Shown: one piece after another, positions 28,179 to 37,123 of the stretch
Layout of the letters: each line of letters opens with the position of its first letter
How positions within the stretch are numbered: position 1 is the first letter of the stretch
From: an uncultured Planktomarina sp.
Lineage (GTDB): Bacteria; Pseudomonadota; Alphaproteobacteria; Rhodobacterales; Rhodobacteraceae
Length of the DNA stretch: 64,000 nucleotides
Reading direction: 5' to 3'
Assembly: GCA_905182425.1 (NCBI GenBank)
Contig: CAJJBP010000015.1
Location: forward strand, 1-64,000
The notes under the pieces: model-generated
The model's database searches: none
The model's input: the letters and a program-made list of their open reading frames with translations, nothing else
What the model was told of the DNA's origin: nothing
Position numbers and translations under genes: made by a program

Positions 28179-29139
28179 AGGCCTGAACAGTTTCCAACAC
28201 ATCATGAACCCGTATAATCTGAGCACCTTGCGCTATCGAAGCAAGGGCAACTGAAACCGATCCTGGCATACGCTCTTCAGCTTTTTCAACCCCAGAAATT
28301 ATACCAATGAAACGCTTGCGAGAGCAACCAAGCAATAGAGGGCAACCCAGCCCGTGGAAGATCGATAGATTACGTAATATTTGCAAATTATGGTACTGCG
28401 TTTTTCCAAAACCAATCCCCGGATCAATAATAATTTGGGCACGTCGCACACCCTGCGCCACGGCAGAGTCTATTTGACCCTTAAGGTAGTCATAAACATC
28501 GAGTACAACATCGTCATAGTTGGGTTTTTGCGGTATTGTCTGAGGTTCACTTAACGCATGCATCAAACAGATAGGCGCACCACTACGAGCGGCAACCTCG
28601 GCCATGCCAATATCATATGTCAGCGCAGACACGTCATTAAGCCAATCTGCACCAGCTTTAAGCGCGGCAGCCGCGACACTTGCCTTCCGCGTATCAATAG
28701 ATAAGGGAATAGAAATGCCAGCTTGGCGCAAAGCCATAATGACGGGCCTTGTTCGACTTTTTTCTTGTTCTTGGGGAACAAAATCTGCGCCCGGTCGCGT
28801 ACTTTCTCCGCCGATATCAATCACGTCTGCGCCGTCATGCACCATCTCTGCAGCACGTTCTGTGCTGAGCTCAGACCCTTCAAATCGTCCACCATCCGAG
28901 AAGCTATCCGGCGTGACGTTCAGAATACCCATTACCAGCGGGCGCCTTATTTTGACACTCCCAACATTAGGTCGCGGCCTTATTAATCTTTTCAAATAAG
29001 CTTTTGGGATCTCAGCCGCTAAGCAAATCTTTGAGTTTTGCCCTCGTTCCAACACTTCAACACGCTCAAAACGACACCACCCCCCAGCCAAGACGTGAGA
29101 TCCAGACGCTTCAATCAATGGACGATAATAGGTGCTCAT
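28150..29139 (-). CDS. folP: Dihydropteroate synthase
   Basis: A 329-residue TIM-barrel enzyme joining p-aminobenzoate to the pterin pyrophosphate in folate synthesis, the sulfonamide target. Motifs: LVMGILNVTPDSFSDGG, DGADVIDIGGESTRPGA, SIDTRKASVAAAAL, IIDPGIGFGKT and LLGCSRKRFIG. About 65 extra N-terminal residues precede the barrel, also seen in related alphaproteobacteria. It overlaps folB by four bases; both are part of one operon. Confidence 0.96.
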   Translation of the reverse strand: MSTYYRPLIEASGSHVLAGGWCRFERVEVLERGQNSKICLAAEIPKAYLKRLIRPRPNVGSVKIRRPLVMGILNVTPDSFSDGGRFEGSELSTERAAEMVHDGADVIDIGGESTRPGADFVPQEQEKSRTRPVIMALRQAGISIPLSIDTRKASVAAAALKAGADWLNDVSALTYDIGMAEVAARSGAPICLMHALSEPQTIPQKPNYDDVVLDVYDYLKGQIDSAVAQGVRRAQIIIDPGIGFGKTQYHNLQILRNLSIFHGLGCPLLLGCSRKRFIGIISGVEKAEERMPGSVSVALASIAQGAQIIRVHDVLETVQAFKLWAAVHG

Positions 29140-30053
29140 AAACTAATCTGCGCGGGTAAGGCCTCAACTGCAGTGGCCAAAGCCCCACTCGGTTCTGCTC
29201 CAACAAAAACAACTTTTACCGAATGCATATGAATTGCGAACCATTCGACCAAAGCTGCCATATCAGCGATCTGAGACGTAGGGCCATCCACAGCATCCAG
29301 CACAATTTTTGAGGGCGCCCAAACACTAATTTGATCGTTACGCATACCCCAATCCAGCTCAGTCTTTGTACCAACGACAACACACCTGTCGTCATAACTA
29401 GCCAAAACCCATGCATTTTGCTCAATCGCTAAAAGATCAATTCTGCGCTGCACCATCTTATGTTGATGTACCTGCGGCGCAATAGCCTCTGGTGTATCCA
29501 CACAAATAATGACCGGTCGATCATGAAGTTTAGCGGCAGTAATCCATGCATCGCGATATGGCCCAGAAACAACTGAATTTCCTAGAAAAAGTACAATCGG
29601 ACGTGGTGTATCTGCCAATGTCCGCAAATCTTTATCTGGAGATTTTGAACGTACAATTTCAACGCCTAAATTTCCTGGACCTCTATCTAGTTTCTCTATC
29701 CTGACAAAAACACGCTGAGCCTGAGGCTCTGTCAAAATCCGCTCGGCTACTAATTCGGCCAACGTCTCTAGTAGGTTCAAACGATCCTCAGACAGCGACG
29801 CATTAATCGCCTCAGTTATTCGATCATACGAGAGTATACGGTCTACATCATCTTTGATTTGTCCAGTTAATCGACGCACTTCGACCACCACGTTAAATCG
29901 AATTCGTTGCGTTGTACCACGTTCTGCTTGAAATGCACCAATCTCAATAGTAATCACGTGATCTCTGACCGATATTCTATCAAATGGTGGAACTGGGTTA
30001 GTTGCTGAGCGGGCTTCAAGAAAGGCAAATGCGGTTTTTAAATCATCAGACAT
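29136..30053 (-). CDS. folB: Dihydroneopterin aldolase fused to an unknown C-terminal domain
   Basis: Of 305 residues, only about 1-140 form the FolB domain (VITIEIGAFQAERGTTQRIR, LSYDRITEAI, LNLLETLAELVAERIL, VRIEKLDRGPGNLGVEIVR), which cleaves dihydroneopterin to the hydroxymethylpterin. Standalone FolB is near 120 residues. The rest (about 150-305) alternates beta and helix (RPIVLFLGNSVVSGPYRDAW, RPVIICVDTP, RRIDLLAIEQNAWVLA, ISVWAPSKIVLDAVDGPTSQ) and resembles no family I know, although similar long FolB proteins occur in Rhodobacteraceae. A role in pterin binding or dephosphorylation is possible but unproven. Confidence 0.87.
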   Translation of the reverse strand: MSDDLKTAFAFLEARSATNPVPPFDRISVRDHVITIEIGAFQAERGTTQRIRFNVVVEVRRLTGQIKDDVDRILSYDRITEAINASLSEDRLNLLETLAELVAERILTEPQAQRVFVRIEKLDRGPGNLGVEIVRSKSPDKDLRTLADTPRPIVLFLGNSVVSGPYRDAWITAAKLHDRPVIICVDTPEAIAPQVHQHKMVQRRIDLLAIEQNAWVLASYDDRCVVVGTKTELDWGMRNDQISVWAPSKIVLDAVDGPTSQIADMAALVEWFAIHMHSVKVVFVGAEPSGALATAVEALPAQISL

Positions 30054-30056
30054 CTT

Positions 30057-30770
30057 TTAGCTCCTCTGCCAAAATAACCACTTTAAGCTTGGGGCAGATT
30101 TAGATTCAATTTGACCGTTAACGGGTGTATAAAACTTATGATCACCAACATTAGCCGTATTTTTTAATTTTAGCGACCAAGATGGTTTGACATCTTTGTT
30201 ATGATAAAACGTAGCTCCCTTCACTAACTCTCGAGCCCCGCCATCTATCATAACCCGAGCTATCTTTCCGGCTAAGTTATAAGCTTTTCTATTTTCGATA
30301 TATTCCATCAATCCATCACAATTGTAACTAAACTGACAAGCATTTCGGCGATTTGAACCTTGGTTCACCACCCCACAAATGCTGTTTGGGAATTTCTGGC
30401 TATCAACCCGATTTAAAATGACCTCAGCCACTGCGAATTGACCTTTTATCAATTCGCTGCGTGCTTCGAAATATATTGCCTCAGTCAAGCATTTCCACTG
30501 CTTATCAATTACAGGAGTTTTCAAACTTCTTAGCCACCTTGATGAATATTTAATGCCATCGGGTTCCAGGCGATCAACAGGCTGCAAAGACGTTAATGCT
30601 TTAACATTCTTCTTGGGTACTGACGAGATCAATTTAGCTTCAAATGTAAGTGCCTTTAAAATCAATTTGGGTTCGAAAACAGATTTCTGCATATCTTGCG
30701 CTGTGGCAGAAAACGAAAAAAGTAAATAAATAAATCCAACCCATAGGACATAAGTTACTTTGCGAACCAC
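30057..30770 (-). CDS. SleB-type cell wall hydrolase, exported
   Basis: A 237-residue periplasmic protein with a signal peptide (about residues 4-24) and a Hydrolase_2 (PF07486) domain in the second half: CLTEAIYFEARSE with the catalytic Glu, FAVAEVILNRVDSQKFPNSI, CQFSYNCDG. Such enzymes are lytic transglycosylase-like. The start is GTG, supported by GGGGGA nine bases upstream. It lies three bases before folB on the same strand, so it is in the folate operon by position although functionally unrelated. Confidence 0.88.
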   Translation of the reverse strand: MVRKVTYVLWVGFIYLLFSFSATAQDMQKSVFEPKLILKALTFEAKLISSVPKKNVKALTSLQPVDRLEPDGIKYSSRWLRSLKTPVIDKQWKCLTEAIYFEARSELIKGQFAVAEVILNRVDSQKFPNSICGVVNQGSNRRNACQFSYNCDGLMEYIENRKAYNLAGKIARVMIDGGARELVKGATFYHNKDVKPSWSLKLKNTANVGDHKFYTPVNGQIESKSAPSLKWLFWQRS

Positions 30771-30872
30771 AACTACAATCCCCCATTAGCATTTCTGATA
30801 TAAGAAAGTTCAAACCAGTCGCCTAGGCATCTTAGCGACTCCATTAGTCTATATAATCCAGCCAATTTAAGA

Positions 30873-33413
30873 TCAACTATCCAGTATATCTGAAATGGCG
30901 CATTGTGCAGCTGCCAGCCTTGCTACGGGAACACGAAACGGCGAACATGATACGTATGTAAACCCACATCTACGTACGAAAGATATTGCTTCAGGGTCAC
31001 CCCCATGTTCTCCACAAATAGATAAAACAATCTCAGGACTTGCCACTCTTCCACGCTGAGCCCCTAATATTAATAACTCACCCACACCGTCTGTATCCAG
31101 ACTGTGAAACGGATCTTCTGCATATACGGCTTGCTGTACATAGGACGACATAAACCGGCCAGCATCATCCCGGGATAACCCGTAGGTCATCTGTGTAAGG
31201 TCGTTTGTTCCAAAACTCAAAAATTGCGAGTGAGCTGCAATTTCACCGGCTCTTAAAGCCGCTCGGGGGGTTTCAACCATAACACCTAAAGAGTAGTTGA
31301 AATCCTGTCCGCGCTCCACTCGTACAGCGGCCGCTGTGGCATCAAGACGTGATTTAACCAACTCAACTTCACGACATGCGGATACCAGGGGAATCATAAT
31401 TTCTGGTGCTACGTTCACGCCGCTATCAATTGCTGCTTCAAAAATCGCCCGAGCTTGCATGTCGTAGATTTCAGGAACTGTGATACCCAAACGCACTCCC
31501 CGAAGACCAAGCATAGGATTATATTCAGATAATTGACCAACGCGTTCTGTCACTTTTGATAGTGGCAAATTCAGCGCCTCAGCCAAATCTCGTAAACCAC
31601 TTCTATCTGCTGGCAAAAACTCGTGTAGAGGGGGGTCTAACAAACGAATGCAAACAGGTCGTCCCTCCATAATTTGAAATAGTTCTGTAAAATCAGCTTT
31701 TTGCATTGGTAGAAGCCGTTCAAGAGATGCAGCACGGTCCTCTACCGTTTCCGCAAAAATCATCTCACGCATCACAGTCAGTCGGTCTGCTTCAAAAAAC
31801 ATATGTTCACTACGGCAAAGACCAATACCATCCGCCATAAAGTTCTTGGCCGTTTGCGCATCACGTGGTGTGTCAGCATTTGCACGAATACCAATATCCC
31901 TAACGTCATCTGCCCAGCCCAAAAGAGTTTTCACAGAACTATCTAGTCCTGCCTCAACCGTTTCAACATGCCCAACTAAAATTTCTCCCGAAGTCCCATC
32001 AATAGTTATTATATCCCCTTCTCGAAGTATTTGCTGTCCACGCCCAATAATCACTGCACCTTGCGCGTCAATTGACATATCCGAAGCTCCAACAACACAA
32101 GGAAGGCCAAGACCGCGGCCAATCACAGCTGCATGGCTGGTCACACCGCCCCGCTCCGTTACGACCGCAACGGCTGCATGCATCCCCCGAATATCTTCAG
32201 GCCCGGTCTCCCTGCGCACCAACACGGCAGCTTCATCCCGTGCGGCACAGGCCTGCGCATCAGAGGCAGTAAATACAATTTTACCTGTTGCAGCACCAGG
32301 GCTGGCCGGAATTCCTTTTGACATTATCTTGCGTAATGCATTGGGGGCTACTTGCCGATGTAAAAGTTCAGACAAAGCTTTCGGTTCAACACGCATCAAA
32401 GCTTCTTCTCGGGAAATCACTTTGTCATCGGCAAGGGCCACCGCAACACGGACAGCTGCACGTGATGAACGTTGAATTCGTACAGCGTCTAATATCGTCA
32501 ATTCTCCGTTTTCAATGGTGAACTCAATTTGCATTTCTTCGCGCAAACGCTGACGGGCTAAAACTGAATGGGCTAAAAGTTGTGCAAAAACCTCAGGGCA
32601 AGTGTCTTCTAGAGAGGCACCACGAGAATCACTCGTCAAATACAAAGAACCCCCTTGACGGTCCAACGCCTCGCGGCCCTGTGACTGCCGCAGATAGCGT
32701 CCATGTATCTCTGGAAGACCCGTCTCAGAGGAGGCAAATTGAATTACGCCCGAACCACATTCTCCATGCCCAACACCGATCGCCATTTCTTGCACCACAA
32801 GTCCGAGTCCAGCATCTGCAGGCGCTCCTTTGGCCTGCCTTAACAGACGTGCGCTGGTGCCTTCCCACGCGCGCGCCATAGAGCGCAAAACATGCGCCAA
32901 TTGGACATCAACATCTTGTGGAAACGGCTCATCAGCCTCTTCCTCGTAGATGGTCAATGCTGCTTTAACGTCGGCGACTAACGGTTTTTCAAGATCTTCA
33001 AACGCATCTGGATCAAGACGAGCGACATGGGTCGCATAAGAATTCACAAACCGTAGATACAATGTTGCAGCCGCGACTTCACCAATTTTTTTAGACAATA
33101 CGGAAAATTTCTTATCGTTCATGCCAATATTCAAAATAGCGCCTGGTCCGCCCCAATCAGGACTTGCGGATGAAGGTCGCACAGATATCAATGGATGTTC
33201 TTCAAAATGCTGTAAAACACTACTCAGATCAATTGAGCCACCCATTGCAATATCATGCACCACTGTGAAGGCCAAAGCGACCGTCGTTGGAACTGGCATA
33301 TCAAGTCGGATCAAACGTTGTGCGCATTTCGCACGTCCACCATAGGCCGCTACGGTCATTAGGGTCGTATTACTAATCAATACAACTGGCGCATAGATTG
33401 GTTCGTTCAGCAC
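30873..33413 (-). CDS. ppdK: Pyruvate phosphate dikinase-like PEP-utilizing enzyme
   Basis: An 846-residue three-domain protein. The swivelling phosphohistidine domain has GGVTSHAAVIGRGLGLPCVVG (about residue 400) with the catalytic His, and the C-terminal TIM barrel has LCRSEHMF, VMVETPRAALRAG, SFGTNDLTQMTYG and the Cys motif SICGEHGGDP. The N-terminal ATP-grasp part is short and divergent (AYGGRAKCAQRLIRLDMPVP), without the usual GGKGANL start, which is a trait of the Rhodobacteraceae form. It interconverts pyruvate, ATP, phosphate and PEP; whether this version does so at full rate is uncertain. GTG start with AGGA upstream. Confidence 0.85.
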   Translation of the reverse strand: MLNEPIYAPVVLISNTTLMTVAAYGGRAKCAQRLIRLDMPVPTTVALAFTVVHDIAMGGSIDLSSVLQHFEEHPLISVRPSSASPDWGGPGAILNIGMNDKKFSVLSKKIGEVAAATLYLRFVNSYATHVARLDPDAFEDLEKPLVADVKAALTIYEEEADEPFPQDVDVQLAHVLRSMARAWEGTSARLLRQAKGAPADAGLGLVVQEMAIGVGHGECGSGVIQFASSETGLPEIHGRYLRQSQGREALDRQGGSLYLTSDSRGASLEDTCPEVFAQLLAHSVLARQRLREEMQIEFTIENGELTILDAVRIQRSSRAAVRVAVALADDKVISREEALMRVEPKALSELLHRQVAPNALRKIMSKGIPASPGAATGKIVFTASDAQACAARDEAAVLVRRETGPEDIRGMHAAVAVVTERGGVTSHAAVIGRGLGLPCVVGASDMSIDAQGAVIIGRGQQILREGDIITIDGTSGEILVGHVETVEAGLDSSVKTLLGWADDVRDIGIRANADTPRDAQTAKNFMADGIGLCRSEHMFFEADRLTVMREMIFAETVEDRAASLERLLPMQKADFTELFQIMEGRPVCIRLLDPPLHEFLPADRSGLRDLAEALNLPLSKVTERVGQLSEYNPMLGLRGVRLGITVPEIYDMQARAIFEAAIDSGVNVAPEIMIPLVSACREVELVKSRLDATAAAVRVERGQDFNYSLGVMVETPRAALRAGEIAAHSQFLSFGTNDLTQMTYGLSRDDAGRFMSSYVQQAVYAEDPFHSLDTDGVGELLILGAQRGRVASPEIVLSICGEHGGDPEAISFVRRCGFTYVSCSPFRVPVARLAAAQCAISDILDS

Positions 33414-33473
33414 TACAGCATCCTTTTGTTATTAGGCAGTTTAAGCGCTTCCAACCGCAAAGCAAGCTTCAGA

Positions 33474-35531
33474 CTAGCCTTCCAGCTTAGTCAAATCTGC
33501 TACAGCAAGACATGTTTTTTTAACTCGGCTCAGCAGATTTAAGCGATTTCGGCGGATCAATTCACTATCTGAGTTAATTTTTACAGCCTCAAAAAACGCA
33601 TCAATTGGGCCACGCAATGTCGCCATTGCAGCCATCGCCGTTGTGAAATCTTGGGTGGCCATCGTAGCCTTTATTTTTGCCTCAGCGCTATCCAACGCAG
33701 TAAACAGATCCTTTTCGATATTACTTTCAGAAAATTTAATATCAGCGCCATAGCTGTACTCAACACCATCTTTGGCTTCGGCTTGGTTTAGAATATTATT
33801 CGCTCGCTTGAAACCTTGGATTAAATTTTCACCGTCGTCTGTCGCCAGAACCTGCTGTAATGCATTTGCCCTTTTGATTAGCAATGTTAAGTCATCATTA
33901 CCCGGCATTGCGGTGCACGCATCAATCACATCATAACGGATGCCGCGATCACGCAAATATCCCTTCATTCGGTCCTGAAAAAACACTAAAAGATCTTCCG
34001 CTCCTGCACCCTTATTTGCTCGGCCTAAAACACTCAGAAGCGGAAGTGTTAAATCATTCTCCAAAATTAAACGAATGACACCAAGGGCTGCGCGCCGCAG
34101 TGCAAAAGGATCTTTCGAGCCTGTTGGTTTTTCGTTTATCGCCCAGAAACTAGTCAATGTGTCCAACTTATCTGCTAATGCAACGGCAATTGAGACGGGG
34201 GCCGAGGGTACATCATCAGATGGACCAAGCGGAGAGTAATGCTCTTCACACGCAATAGCTATATCCATGCACATTCCAGCCTCAATGGCATAATAGCGAC
34301 CCATACGCCCCTGCAGTTCAGGGAATTCGTACACCATATCAGAGCTAAGATCTGCCTTAACAATTCGGGCAGCTGCTTCTACCATATCGGGATCTGCCGC
34401 AACACTAATGGCTAATTCGCGGGCCAGAATGGTGATTCTCTGAATTCGTTCAGCTTGGCTGCCAAGTTTGTTATGGAAAGTGACATTCTCCAATGAGGCC
34501 TGCCAACCAACCATACCAGCTTTAGCTTCTCGTAAATCATTTTCCCAAAAAAACTTGGCATCGGCCAAACGTGCCGACAGCACTTTTTGGTTACCCTGCA
34601 AAATGGTCACGCCTTTATCGACAGTTTCAATATTAGCCACAGTCACAAAGCACTCAATATTTCCTGATTTTGGGTTAGAAACAGAAAAAAACTTTTGATG
34701 TTCTTTCATTGAGGTTTTTAAAACCTCCGAAGGCAATCCAAGGAATTCATCATCGATCTGACCCAGCAAAACCACAGGCCATTCAACCAAACCCGAAACC
34801 TCATTTAGAAGACTGGGGTCGGCAACGACTTCCAGCCCCAATGCGAAGGCTTGGTTGGTGGCATCTTGCCAAATTAAATCACTACGCTCTTGCGCGCGCA
34901 AAATCACGTTGGCTCGCTTTAATTTAGCCTCATAATCATCAAAGCTTTTAACTATAAAGGCATCCGGCGCCATAAAGCGATGACCACGTGTAGTATTACC
35001 AGCCACAATCCCATCTATCTCAACGGCAACGACTTCGCATTCAGATTCAGATGTCAGAAGGCATAGGATCGAATGCAAAGGCCTTACCCAACGTAAAGAT
35101 CCACTGCCCCAGCGCATGGATTTAGGCCACGGAAAGTTACAAATTATAGCTTCTAGAACTTCAGACACAATCTCAGTAGCTGGACGGCCTGGCTTAGTAA
35201 TTTTGGCAAAATAAACTCGACCTTTTTTATCGTCTCGGATCTCAAGATCATCCATCGACAGACCAGTGCCGCGCAAGAACCCCTGTATCGCCTGTTCAGG
35301 CGCATCAACTTTGGGACCTTTGCGCTCCTCGAATACGGTCGGACTTGCATCAAGCAGACCCTCAACCGTTAGCGTCAGACGCCGTGGCGTATGGAAAGCA
35401 GCGGCACTTGCATAGGTCAGCCCAGCCTCAACCATTCCGTTCGTCATCAGTTTCTGCAAGTTGTCAGCAGCGCTTGACTGTAGCCTTGCTGGGATTTCCT
35501 CAGAAAATAATTCTATGAGAAGATCAGCCAT
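33474..35531 (-). CDS. glyS: Glycine-tRNA ligase beta subunit
   Basis: A 685-residue subunit of the bacterial alpha2-beta2 glycyl-tRNA synthetase. It opens with MADLLIELFSEEIPARLQ, carries GNTTRGHRF and LKTSMKEHQKFFSV mid-protein, the HD-like region, and FWAINEKPTGSKDPFALRRA. The C-terminal tRNA-binding part is complete. The ATG at 35531 overlaps the stop of the upstream gene (TAATG). Essential and co-transcribed with glyQ through DUF6446. Confidence 0.96.
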   Translation of the reverse strand: MADLLIELFSEEIPARLQSSAADNLQKLMTNGMVEAGLTYASAAAFHTPRRLTLTVEGLLDASPTVFEERKGPKVDAPEQAIQGFLRGTGLSMDDLEIRDDKKGRVYFAKITKPGRPATEIVSEVLEAIICNFPWPKSMRWGSGSLRWVRPLHSILCLLTSESECEVVAVEIDGIVAGNTTRGHRFMAPDAFIVKSFDDYEAKLKRANVILRAQERSDLIWQDATNQAFALGLEVVADPSLLNEVSGLVEWPVVLLGQIDDEFLGLPSEVLKTSMKEHQKFFSVSNPKSGNIECFVTVANIETVDKGVTILQGNQKVLSARLADAKFFWENDLREAKAGMVGWQASLENVTFHNKLGSQAERIQRITILARELAISVAADPDMVEAAARIVKADLSSDMVYEFPELQGRMGRYYAIEAGMCMDIAIACEEHYSPLGPSDDVPSAPVSIAVALADKLDTLTSFWAINEKPTGSKDPFALRRAALGVIRLILENDLTLPLLSVLGRANKGAGAEDLLVFFQDRMKGYLRDRGIRYDVIDACTAMPGNDDLTLLIKRANALQQVLATDDGENLIQGFKRANNILNQAEAKDGVEYSYGADIKFSESNIEKDLFTALDSAEAKIKATMATQDFTTAMAAMATLRGPIDAFFEAVKINSDSELIRRNRLNLLSRVKKTCLAVADLTKLEG

Positions 35532-36049
35532 TATTGATCCCTTTCTGGACAATCATCCGAGGCGGACGAGCCATCATAAAGTTTATCACCACAGTCATTT
35601 ATTTGATGCCAGACAAAACCACGACCATCTCGGTAAATTGCTACAATGCGATCGATACCAAATTCAAAATTTGCTTGTCCTAAAAAAGCTGTTGCAACAC
35701 CTGATTGCAAATCTTCACCAATTTTCTGAGCGTCAAAGCAGTCAAACCAATCAGGGGCATTCCGCGGCTCAGCCTTGCTAAAAATTTTGTAGGTTTCCTC
35801 AAGAAAATCCATACTTAATTCTGTTTGAAAACAAGAGCGATATCGAATTGGACTACTACCAGCATCAATACCCTCAAACCCAGCGGTAGGAATCATTTCA
35901 ACTTCACCTGTCGCAAGCGTTGTCAGTTCGACTTCTTGTAAGACTACCGTCTCATAGTAGCCGTAAACTTGAGCATAATAAACGCCCACACCGAAAGCTG
36001 CAGTAGCCGCGAGAATACCACCAACTACTAATTTCCCACTCACAGCCAT
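35531..36049 (-). CDS. DUF6446 membrane-anchored protein
   Basis: A 172-residue protein with an N-terminal signal anchor (MAVSGKLVVGGILAATAAFG) and a periplasmic domain with three or four cysteines (SCFQTELS, FDCFDAQKIGEDL, QINDCGDKLYDG). It matches DUF6446, a Rhodobacteraceae family regularly placed between glyQ and glyS. Function unknown; its place in an aminoacyl-tRNA synthetase operon does not explain a periplasmic protein. Confidence 0.85.
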   Translation of the reverse strand: MAVSGKLVVGGILAATAAFGVGVYYAQVYGYYETVVLQEVELTTLATGEVEMIPTAGFEGIDAGSSPIRYRSCFQTELSMDFLEETYKIFSKAEPRNAPDWFDCFDAQKIGEDLQSGVATAFLGQANFEFGIDRIVAIYRDGRGFVWHQINDCGDKLYDGSSASDDCPERDQ

Positions 36050-36961
36050 TTAAGCGGTCCCTGCTGCTGTTTGAACAAAAGCGTCTGCACATTTTTTGGC
36101 CAAAGCGCGCACTCGGCCAATGTAAGCCTGCCGCTCAGTGACTGAAATCACACCGCGCGCATCAAGAAGATTAAAAACATGACTGGCTTTTATGCATTGG
36201 TCATAGGCAGGATGCACCATAATAATTTTTTTAGCCATCTTTGGGTCAATATGCGCTTGCGACAAGATATGTTCACATTCAATCTCCGCCTCTTCAAAGT
36301 GACGCAAAAGAACATCTGTATTGGCTACATCAAAGTTCCACCGCGCATATTCTTCTTCAGTCTGTTTGAAAACATCACTATATTTCATCGCGGTCGGCGC
36401 TGAAGGATCATTGAATGGCATGTCCATAACATGATCAATGCCCAGCACATACATCGCCAAACGTTCCAGACCGTATGTCAATTCACCTGAGACTGGGCGA
36501 CAATCATGCCCTCCTACTTGCTGAAAATACGTAAACTGGCTCACTTCCATACCGTCGCACCAAACTTCCCAACCAAGGCCCCAAGCGCCGAGTGTCGGGC
36601 TTTCCCAATCATCCTCAACAAAGCGAATATCGTGTAATTTTGCATCAATCCCAATCACAGCCAAACTGCCAAGATAAAGATCTTGAAGATTAGGCGGGCT
36701 TGGTTTTATTAAAACTTGATATTGATAATAATGCTGTAGGCGATTGGGATTTTCACCGTAGCGACCATCAGTGGGTCGCCTGGAGGGCTGCACATAAGCC
36801 GCTGCCCAAGGCTTTGGCCCCAAAGCCCTTAAAGTAGTTGCAGGATGAAATGTTCCGGCACCAACCTCCATATCGTAGGGTTGCAGTATCGCACATCCAT
36901 TCTCCGACCAATAGGCTTGCAATCGCATTATTATCTCTTGAAATGATTTAGGAGTATCCAT
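36050..36961 (-). CDS. glyQ: Glycine-tRNA ligase alpha subunit
   Basis: A 303-residue catalytic subunit of tetrameric glycyl-tRNA synthetase: [78 protein letters not shown] and the [20 protein letters not shown] end of the active site. The start at 36961 follows GAGG; the frame is open 21 codons upstream without family resemblance. Confidence 0.97.
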   Translation of the reverse strand: MDTPKSFQEIIMRLQAYWSENGCAILQPYDMEVGAGTFHPATTLRALGPKPWAAAYVQPSRRPTDGRYGENPNRLQHYYQYQVLIKPSPPNLQDLYLGSLAVIGIDAKLHDIRFVEDDWESPTLGAWGLGWEVWCDGMEVSQFTYFQQVGGHDCRPVSGELTYGLERLAMYVLGIDHVMDMPFNDPSAPTAMKYSDVFKQTEEEYARWNFDVANTDVLLRHFEEAEIECEHILSQAHIDPKMAKKIIMVHPAYDQCIKASHVFNLLDARGVISVTERQAYIGRVRALAKKCADAFVQTAAGTA

Positions 36962-37123
36962 GTTATCCTCAGCCTTAGGAGCATGGCCTGAATAGGCTTT
37001 GCAGGGCACATCGTCAATCGACACCGAGGCAAGTATTACACAGTTTAACGGAAAGTTTTCTCAAGCCACTTGATTTAAGAACTTAAGACACAAATAACCT
37101 CTGGAAAATACTTAGGGCGTTTC

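Noticed and set aside
31846..32475. A 209-codon plus-strand frame inside ppdK.
   Set aside because: Antisense shadow of a strong minus-strand gene; composition is Ser/Thr/Ala-rich with no motifs.
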